From contig CM064426.1 of assembly GCA_032690845.1 (NCBI GenBank), forward strand, positions 62,162,631 to 62,226,630: 64,000 nucleotides of DNA, in the 5' to 3' direction. The notes under the pieces were generated by a model. The model was not told the DNA's origin, did not search any database, and was given only the letters and a program-made list of their open reading frames with translations. Below are positions 56,531 through 64,000 of this stretch, in pieces (the first letter of the stretch is position 1; each line of letters starts with the position of its first letter). A program made the translations under genes and the position numbers. This stretch comes from Eleusine coracana subsp. coracana. Taxonomy: Eukaryota > Streptophyta > Magnoliopsida > Poales > Poaceae.

Positions 56531-57715
56531 TCGCGGGCGGTTCACAGCCCTCTACGGCGGTCAGCCCAGGTGACATGCCAGTCGGAGCAACCTACTTCAG
56601 CGCGGGTATTGACTACAATACCAAGGACGTATACCTATGGTGCCTCCTATGCCCGGTGCAGACTTCTTCATGCCCATGCAGGGGTACATCAACAACAACA
56701 TGCACTAAATCAAGCGCGTGGAGGACGCCATGTCCCAAATGAGGAACAACCACGAGGCGATAGTGGAGGAGTTCGAGCGATTCAAGGCGCGGTGCTATGG
56801 CTTCGATCAGCCACCGTTTCCACCTCCGTTTGACTAGAGTGCCTAGGAGTTGGCACGTGTTGCATTTTCTCTTATTTTTTGCAATCTTTTTCTTTATTTG
56901 CTTATGTGTGTGTGAGCGGGTTGGGAAACCATGTATCGGGTGTGTTTACTTTCATGCAAGTGTGTTAGTAGTAATTTTATTTCTATGCAAGTGTGTGCAA
57001 AAATCATCACATTGTATTCGAGTTTCGTTCTCAATATAATGGTGGCGGTTATGCTCTTTTAGAAAAATTGAATTATCTATTCTTTCTTGAAAAGTAACGA
57101 TGAAGACCAAATAATGTTGAGCATTGAATAAAAATTTTGAACCTACACTTAATGATTATTCGGCAAATATGTCTTATATGGAGCAATTTTGAGTATCCAT
57201 GTGCTTCATTTGTATTGTCCAATTTGTGATGATAACTTAGTACCAATCTTTTCATATATAAATTTTCATGTTGTGAACTTTGGAATTTATTCTTTTCAAG
57301 ATCCTTACCTATGTCATATTTTGAGCAATTCTCATGAAGCTTTGATTTGTAGATGAACATTAAATTGATGGTTGAGTTTGGTTAGGATTTAATTCTTTTT
57401 TGTATGAACTTTACTAAGATGGCAATTTTTTGTGTATCTTTTTCTAGCCTTGAAATACTCATGCAAAAATTCAATTCCGCTGAGTATCCCACCATAAACC
57501 CAAAACATCTTGTTGAGTATCATTCCTTGACCAAATCCTATATTTCTGGCTATATTTAATTCATGAATAAATGTTGAGGCCAGACGAATCAATTCGGGTT
57601 GAGAGCTGATCGGCGCACCCTGAACTGATTGGCGCAGCAGAGAGCAAAATAAAAAAAAGGAGAGAAACAAAAAGTGACAAAAAGGAAATAGAAGAAAAAA
57701 AAAGTGTGGGGGAAC
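56531..57715 (+). pseudogene. Remnant internal region of element C
   Basis: A short coding remnant at about 56700-56835 reads R-V-E-D-A-M-S-Q-M-R-N-N-H-E and ends P-P-F-P-P-P-F-D then a stop. It looks like the C-terminal tail of a retrotransposon polyprotein or an extra ORF. The rest is AT-rich 3' internal sequence ending in a purine-rich tract (AAAAAAAAGTGTGGGGGAAC, about 57696-57715) directly before the LTR, which is a good polypurine tract. Confidence 0.6.
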
Positions 57716-59241
57716 TGTTGGCACTCCCCAAGTGCCCCTTTTATATGTGAATATTACCCCAATTAGAGTATAATTGATACTAATTTAGGTCATTTACCTA
57801 TGATATTACCTGTATATTTGTATATGCATTGTTTTGGAGCTTTATTGCAGAAACAGGTAAAATTAGCGATTAAAGTGATGCTGGAGAGGACAGGAATCCA
57901 GAAGCGATGAAAAGCACTAAAGAAGCCCAGTGCGTCGATCGGTGTAGTCCATGAGCCGGTTAGCGCAAGGGTGTTTTGGCCCACAGAAGTGACCGAGGCC
58001 CATTCTACATGCTTATGAAAGTTTATCTGTGCAAGACACTTGAAGATATTTGCCTAGAAGATTTATGGAACTTCAAGACCTCGATGTGCAGTACAAGACT
58101 TTATCTTGAAGGAAAAGGCCCACATGGCAGTTATGGAAGATAGAAGAACCGACTCGGAGGAGAAACCAGAGAAGACACGGCTTGCGCCGATCGGCGCAAT
58201 CCTACACCGATTGGCGCAACCGCCTTATTTTCTAGAAACCGAGTCCTTTACGAGTAGAACCTCTATAAATACTTGTAAACCCTGGTCTCGGCAGAGAGAG
58301 GCAGAGGTGATAGAGGGACAATAGATCCGTGAGTTAGAGCCACCGGGGCTTGCCCCGTTAGAATAGATCTCTAGTTGAGTTTCAAGAACCATTGGTGTTA
58401 AGAGTTGATCCGTCAAGGTAGGCCATCTCGACGGGGATGAATCTTACTCTATGTATCTCAAGGATGATTGAATATGTTGATGATGGTTTTGGTGATTTGT
58501 CTATCTTGATTCTATAATCATGCATGAGCTTATTCCAATTGCTTAGTTCTAGGATTAGTAAGTAGATATTATCCTGATCGTGGTGATTAGGATAGTATTC
58601 GGACATTGCATTGGTTATGGTTGCTTGATGATGCTAGTAGTGTGGTTTAGCGGTGATAGCACTAAACCTGTGTAGCACTATTGGATAGTTGAGTAGGGTA
58701 AGATACTCGCGCGATAAAGGGTTTCCTCTCAGCAACGATAAATCGGGAGCCGCTCGGAAAGCGGGGTGGTCTTATTCATTATAGGTTTTCACTGATCCAT
58801 GTAATTACCCATTATGATGCTATTTGATTAGACTTTCTGGTTACGATCTCACTAGTAAATACTTGGCTACTCACTTAATAGCTTAGGCTTACAATATATC
58901 TGGCGCACTTTGGCTTAGATTCACCAGTGTGCCGATCGGCTCACATGCGCTGATCGGCGTGACAATAGATTCACCAGTATGCCGATCGACTCAACCCCTG
59001 CGCCGATCGACGCAATGACAGATTTACTGTCTGGCGCACCTTTGCGCTGGCCAGTCTCCCCTCATGCAACCTGAATTCGACAGTAGCTTTGATTAGATAT
59101 TTTACTATTAACTTTGTTTAATTATCCCTAAGGTCCCAGTGGATTCGATAAACCTTGGAATACTCAATTCAAGGGAAAAAGTGCTACAATTGTACACCGC
59201 CCTCTTGTGGTATATAAGTAGGTGCGTAATTACGACCAATA
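57716..59241 (+). repeat. 3' LTR of element C
   Basis: 1526 bases. It shares its first ~480 bases with 56053-56530. It contains multiple copies of the GCCGATCGGCGCA-type word, for example at 58187, 58205, 58931, 58948, 58981 and 59002. TATAAATAC lies near 58264. Confidence 0.8.
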
Positions 59242-59246
59242 GCCAT

Positions 59247-61231
59247 CAAGAGAAGGGTTGCCCTTTAAGTTATACCTTGCTGTGGATAAGAAGTCCATCG
59301 GATCAACTTTGTTTCAAGAACAAGACGGCAAGGAGAGAGTCATTTTCTATTTAAGCCGAAGATTGATGATGCTGAAACCAGGTACACTGAGATTGAAAAG
59401 TTGTGCTTATGTTTATATTTCTCATGTGTGAAGTTGAGGCCTTATCTGTTATCGACCGAATGTGTGGTGGTTTGCAAAGCCGATGTCATAAAATATATGC
59501 TATCTGCTCCTATGTTGAAAGGGAGGATTGGTAAGTGGATGCTTGCTCTAGCCGAATATGATCTAACTTATGAGTTTGCCAAGGTTGTCAAGGGTCAGAT
59601 TCTGGCTGATTTGGTTGTTGAACATTGTGGATCAAATATTTTGATGGTTGAGCTGATACCATGGTTGCTGTTTTTCGATGGTTCTGTATGCAAGAGTGGA
59701 TATGGTATCGGGCTATTCATCATGTCGCCCCAGGAGGGGGACAAGATTTGAGTTTGCTTTGCTATGGAGGTATCAACTAACAATCAAGTTGAGTATAGAG
59801 TTTTTCTCAAGGGTCTGCAAATTTTATGAGAAGCTGGGGTTGATTTCATAAAGATCATTGGTGATTTATTGCTGGTACTCGGGTAGTTAGCAGGAAATTT
59901 TGAATGAAGCGATGATATTCTGAGGTAGTTTTATGCCAAGTGTCAGGTTGTAATACAAAGCTTCAAGGCGGTGAGTTTCAAGCATATCCCGAGGGAACAA
60001 AATATGAAGGCAAATGATTTAGCATAGAAGGCATCTAGATATCTACTTAATACTGATGGTACGATTATTGAAATTGCCGATGTCGATGAAGCCAAGCAAG
60101 CCAGTGTCAATAAGTTTGATGTCGATCAAGCTGGACAAGCTGATGTCGATGAGATCAATGTCAATGAAGAATATTGGAGAATCAAGATAATGCAGTACCT
60201 CAAAGATCCAGTGCAGCGCACTCCTCGCAAATCAATTACATGGCATTGAGGTAAGTTTTATTGGAGGAAAAGCTTTATTATCGAATGGTTGATGGTGTAT
60301 TATTAAATGTTTGAATCAAGAAGAAGCCAAGGTAGTTATGTGCAAAGTCCATGAAGGGATTTGTGGTATATATCAATCGACACATAAGATCAGATGGTTG
60401 TTAAAAAGTTCTGGGTATTATTGGCCAAGTATGCTAGAAGATTGCTTCAAGTTTTACAAGGGGTGTCAAGATTGCCAGAAATTTTGAGCAATTTAGAGGG
60501 CACCAACTTCAGCTATGAATCCGATTATTAAACCTTGGCCGTTTAGAGGATGGGGTATGGATATGATTGGCCAAATTTATCTAGCATCAAGCAAAGGTCA
60601 CAATTATATTTTGGCGGTGACAGATTATTTCATAAAGTGGGTTGAAGCAGTGCCGTTGAAGAATGTGACAACTAACAATGTGATCAACTTTGTGAAGGAG
60701 CATATTATCTACAGGTTTGGTGTGCCGTAGACTATTACTACTGACCAGGGTTCTGTATTTACTTTGGAAGAGTTTTAAAGCTTTGTCGATAGCATGGGGA
60801 TTGAGTTGTTGAACGAGCAACCTAAGAAGTGGCATATGACATTGACTGAGTCACTATGGGCCTACAGAATGGTGTGTCATGGGTCTATAAAGGTATCACC
60901 GTATCAGTTAGTTTATGGACATAAAGCAGTTTTGTCATGGAAAACAAATTTGGGGTCCAGAAGAATAGAGTTGCAAGATCAATTATCAGCTGAGGATTAT
61001 AGACAGGTGATGTTTGATGAGTTAGAAAATGTTGTACAACATCGGATGAGGGCCCTGGAGAGAATTCAAGAGAATAAAGCTCGTGTGGCTAGATTTTGCA
61101 ACAAAAAGGTGGTGCCCAAGAGTTTTGTAGAAGGTGACCTTGTCCGGAAGTTAATTATGCCCATCGGGTCTAGAGATAGTCGATTTGGGAAATGGTCTCC
61201 AACTTGGGAAGGTCCATTTAAAGTGAGCTGA
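59247..61231 (+). pseudogene. Element B RNase H and integrase region
   Basis: This resumes after element C with the RNase H motif L-Y-L-A-V-D near 59275, then an archaeal-type RNase H with F-F-D-G-S near 59670-59690 and N-N-Q-V-E-Y near 59780. The integrase has the finger region at about 60340-60500 and core motifs G-M-D-M-I-G (near 60554) and T-T-D-Q-G-S (near 60735). The sequence then jumps from G-I-E-L-L-N directly to E-Q-P-K-K-W-H. The usual segment between them, which holds the third catalytic Glu, is missing. The C-terminal part to 61231 is open for 145 codons. Inactive. The two RNase H domains suggest B is also Tat-like. Confidence 0.8.
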
Positions 61232-61500
61232 TGTGTGCCCGGTAATGTATATCTCTTACAAGGATTAGATGGAGAAGAGTTTAGGAGAGTAATTAATGAT
61301 AAATATTTAAAGAGGTATCATCCAAGCATTTGGGTTGGCTCATGATCTGACCAATATGGGAGTATTGTCCTTAGCAGAAAGAATAATAATAATAAATTGA
61401 ATTGAAGAAGAGGAGGATGAGTGTTTTACAGCCAATGTGTACACATCGACTTTAGATGGCCGATATCACAGTTTCATAGGTTTATCAAAATATATATTAA
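61232..61500 (+). mobile_element. 3' tail of element B, no 3' LTR seen
   Basis: The tail continues the integrase C-terminal reading in pieces (R-Y-H-P-S near 61315). It includes purine-rich GAAGAAGAGGAGGATGA at about 61403-61419. No sequence matching the B LTR start follows in the window, so the right end of element B is truncated near 61.5 kb. Confidence 0.55.
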
Positions 61501-62183
61501 ATTATTTCTAGGCATTGGATTTGGTTAGGATAAAAGAAAAGGCTCTCAATCCACTTTTATTTGACTTTCATTTTGCTGAAAAGTATGTCTATAGCCTTTC
61601 ATGGAGATGAAAGATATTTTTTCTCTTTCATAATAAATTTCTTGCCATGTCATTATTTTTACTTATGCGTCATCTAATTAAATGCAAATAAAAGGACCAT
61701 TAAAACTGGCCTTAGAGCAAGGTAAATATCGTCGCCAGCTATCGGTGGTAAGCTCATGCCATATCATTGAAAGTCTGCAGTAGCAAACACTCATATACTG
61801 AGCTGGCTACATACTTGAGCTGGCTACATACTTGTCCATTGAAGCATTTAATTTTGTATGGTACGCATCGTTTATTAGAAGAAGAATGGGAAAGGCGGTT
61901 GCTGCGCTCGCGTTTGTCTTGGGCTATGCATTTCAGCGGACGACTGATGATATATTAGTTTTATTCTCTCTCCTCTCTTTTCACTCCTCTACATACGACT
62001 TTGATGACATGGAACATCTTTCTCTCTTTTCACTCCTCTACATACAATTTTGATGACGTGGAACATCTTTTAGCATGCTGACTAGACTTCATTAAATTTG
62101 TTCTTAGGAAATTAGTTTAAAAATAGATGACCATAGTGAAAACCTTATAGCAATGGTCTATCATCTCCTTCTGTTTAATCTAT
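61501..62183. other. AT-rich DNA with two short tandem repeats
   Basis: A 17-base unit (GAGCTGGCTACATACTT) is perfectly repeated at 61800-61833. A unit of about 50 bases is repeated at about 61971-62070, with CTCTTTTCACTCCTCTACAT and TTTTGATGAC.TGGAACATC in each. GGCCTTAGAGCAAGG near 61710 resembles a MITE end, but no partner was found. No gene was seen. Confidence 0.5.
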
Positions 62184-62580
62184 TATGAAATGTTTTCCAT
62201 CCACATATAACTTGCTTTCAAATGTTAACTAGCAATGTATTCGTACGTTGTTGCGGGCTTGAATATTTTAAACCTCTAACAATTACTGGTGGCGTCCCAT
62301 ATAATTAGCTACTGTAGAAATAAAAAATAGTAAAATTTTATCAAAATATCCAAAATATCGTATTTATTGGTGAGGCCACATATAATTATTATCGCTGAAA
62401 TTTTATCATTAACTTTATTTATTTATTTAACAAAAGCAACTTTCATTATATATGCAACTATGATATTTATAGATCAAAAGCGACTTCTTCTAAAATCATG
62501 TAAATAATTTTGAAATAATTTATATTATTAGCCAAAATTAATGATATTTCTGAAATACCGTGTTTATCGATGATCCTTGA
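62184..62580 (+). repeat. Direct repeat R, left copy
   Basis: About 395 bases matching 63391-63764 with roughly 10% difference. It starts near ATCCAC.TATAACTTGCTTTC and ends at TTTATCGATGAT. It flanks block E' together with its partner. No coding. Confidence 0.8.
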
Positions 62581-62803
62581 TATTTTTAATATACTGATTT
62601 TTTTTCTTAGAAGCAACTGCTTTTCCATGCTTGCTCTTTGCTCGCAAATGCCCTATATGTAGAAATGTAGACAACACTGCGACTCAGCGGAACTGTGTAT
62701 CAGCGTATATCCTCAATAGATGGTTGATGGAGTCGAGGAGTACTCCGTAATTGGGAATTTGAATTCGTTGCATTGTGAGTTTGTGACCAGGTGAAGAGCC
62801 ACC

Positions 62804-63290
62804 GTTCGATCGAGAAAACAGAAAAAAAAATACAAACCGACACTTGAGTAACTCTTAACATTCCACAAGCCAACAAACCCTTGGAGTATCTAGTTAAGTG
62901 CCCTTCAATTTGGCGTCTAGTTTTACGAGTAGTGCTCACCTTAAACGCTTGACATGCACATTCATTGGGTAAAAGGGATTTTGACCTGGCACCGTCCTCC
63001 ATGAAAATTTTAACCATAAATTTCTCTTTTATGTTCCCTCTAGGCTCAGGTTCGCTTTTACACTTTTCAAGAGTAATATTGTTTCCGCGACGTGTCTGTT
63101 TTGATTATTCTCTGTAATCACTTTATTTCTGTTTGATGCGCGCACATTTCTGAAGCTAGCAATGTGCTGAGATAAACTGCTACTGGAGTACTTCGTTACT
63201 CCATCTCATAACAGTAAAGAAGTCTGTACCGGCGGTTGGCAAAGCCCTGTAGCGGTGGGCGGGCCACCCCGCCACTACACAAACGCAACT
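62804..63290. repeat. Dispersed block E, third diverged copy
   Basis: Collinear with 5165-5650 and 31349-31834 with scattered substitutions and small indels. Shared landmarks are GAGTATCTAGTTAAGTGCCC, GGGATTTTGACCTGGCACC and the CG-rich GGCGGTTGGCAAAGCCC end. Confidence 0.8.
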
Positions 63291-63307
63291 AGAAATAAGT
63301 GTTTTAT

Positions 63308-63348
63308 AGTGACGGGTGGTTTGTCGCCAAAACAAACCGCCGTTACAA
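63308..63348. repeat. Small inverted repeat (hairpin)
   Basis: TGACGGGTGGTTTGT (63310-63324) pairs with ACAAACCGCCGTTACA (63332-63347) around a 7-base loop. This is the kind of CG-rich terminal motif found in grass MITEs. Confidence 0.6.
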
Positions 63349-63390
63349 ACCAATTAGTAGTGGCAGTTGTTGATGTTAATCGTCGTTATT

Positions 63391-63764
63391 GTAAAATATT
63401 TCCTATCCACCTATAACTTGCTTTCAAATGTTAACTAGCAATGTATCCGTGCGTTACCGTGGGTTTGAATATTTTAAACCTCTAACAAATACTGGTGACG
63501 TCCCATATAATTAGCTACTGTAGGAATAAAAAATAGTAAAATATTGTCAAAATATCCAAAATATCGTATTTATTGGTGACGACCCATATAATTATTATCG
63601 CTGAAATTTTATTATTGACTTTATTTATTTAATGAATGCAACTATGATATTTATAGATTAAATGTGACTTCTTCTAAAATCATGTAAATAATTTTGAAAT
63701 AATTTATATTATTAGCCAAAATTAATGATATTTTCTGAAATACCATGTTTATCGATGATGCTTA
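63391..63764 (+). repeat. Direct repeat R, right copy
   Basis: The partner of 62184-62580, about 20 bases shorter because of a deletion in the TTTATTTATTTAACAAAAGC segment. Confidence 0.8.
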
Positions 63765-63843
63765 ATAGTGGCGATTGTTGATGTCAACTGCTGCTATTAT
63801 GTTCCAATATTAGCGGCGGTTGACATCACCAACCACTGCTACT
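63764..63843. repeat. Inverted repeat with arms of about 36 bases
   Basis: The left arm (63764-63800, TAGTGGCGATTGTTGATGTC...) pairs with the right arm (63808-63843, ...GACATCACCAACCACTGC) with a few mismatches and a 7-base loop. A related single arm occurs at about 63357-63390 just before direct repeat R. Confidence 0.7.
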
Positions 63844-64000
63844 TTGCCCGCCGCTACTTGTTATTTTTGGAAAAAATAATAAAATTAAGCATATATACAG
63901 AAATCATAGATTTTGCATATATAGAAATTTACAATATCTCATCATAGATATTTATATCATATCATCACAGAAATTTATAACATATCATCATAGAATATAT
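63844..64000. other. AT-rich end with degenerate short repeats
   Basis: Repeated CATAGAAAT / ATCATCATAGA / AGAAATTTATAA-like words at intervals of roughly 25-35 bases. No gene. Confidence 0.4.

Larger units (their letters stand above)
56053..59241 (+). mobile_element. Element C: internally deleted LTR retrotransposon inside element B
   Basis: Left LTR fragment 56053-56530 and complete right LTR 57716-59241, both starting TGTTGGCACTCCCC. TSD GCCAT is at 56048-56052 and 59242-59246. The right LTR ends in TA rather than CA. The remnant internal region is 56531-57715, so the 3' part of the left LTR, the primer site and most of gag-pol are missing. Element C splits the RNase H coding of element B. 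Confidence 0.85.

Noticed and set aside
61509..61530. GGCATTGGATTTGG as the start of a 3' LTR of element B
   Set aside because: Only about 15 bases resemble the LTR start. There is no polypurine tract before it and no similarity after it.
1..64000. tRNA, rRNA, CRISPR arrays, bacterial operons or plastid inserts
   Set aside because: I looked for cloverleaf-like tRNA segments, regularly spaced short repeats and known plastid or mitochondrial coding motifs and recognised none.

Overview
This window is nuclear DNA from a grass (Poaceae), species not assigned. The evidence is nested plant LTR retrotransposons (two Ty3/gypsy elements with a second RNase H, one of them carrying the grass-type antisense ORF), solo LTRs with 5-bp target-site duplications (TSDs), a CACTA-like non-autonomous element, and one intact single-exon plant AAA-ATPase gene with a GC-rich 5' half. 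No bacterial, organellar or CRISPR features were seen. The dominant structure is a very young direct tandem duplication. Bases 1-22785 and 26186-48958 are near-identical: I counted about 35-40 substitutions by eye, plus length changes in one poly-G and one poly-C tract. The simplest reading is a repeat unit of about 26.17 kb. Copy 2 is 22786-48958. Copy 1 ends at 22785 and starts about 3.4 kb left of the window. The junction 22785/22786 lies inside a retrotransposon. Layout of one unit (copy 2): 22786-26097 holds the AAA-ATPase gene on the minus strand; 26101-27090 is a CACTA-like element with an ATA TSD; 27128-31322 holds two diverged LTR-like blocks, the first split by a solo LTR with a GTCCT TSD; 31349-34824 is AT-rich with little recognisable content; 34835-35623 is a long inverted repeat built from a fragment of a BREVIS RADIX-like gene; 35683-37900 is mostly AT-rich; 37923-38333 is a GC-rich tandem repeat; 38343-38950 is the left half of an LTR of element B; and 38951 onwards is element A, a Tat-like Ty3/gypsy element inserted into that LTR. 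Copy 1 repeats this order up to the middle of element A. To the right of copy 2 the single-copy part of the nest continues. Element A ends with its 3' LTR (50199-50602) and an AGTTC TSD. The LTR of element B resumes (50603-51302), followed by B's decayed gag-pol (to about 61.3 kb). B is itself interrupted by a solo Ty1/copia-like LTR (52300-52801) and by element C (56053-59241), which is internally deleted and full of a short palindromic word. From 61.5 kb to the end there are AT-rich repeats: a pair of about 390-bp direct repeats that flank a third copy of a block also present in both duplication copies, and several hairpins. The only gene that looks functional is the AAA-ATPase. All retrotransposon coding regions are inactivated, mostly by C-to-T or G-to-A type stop codons, and the same type of change dominates the differences between the two copies. 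I found no novel enzymatic system. The most interesting objects are the duplication with its breakpoint inside element A (and a predicted second AAA-ATPase gene just left of the window), and the duplicated BRX-fragment inverted repeat, which could be a source of small RNA.
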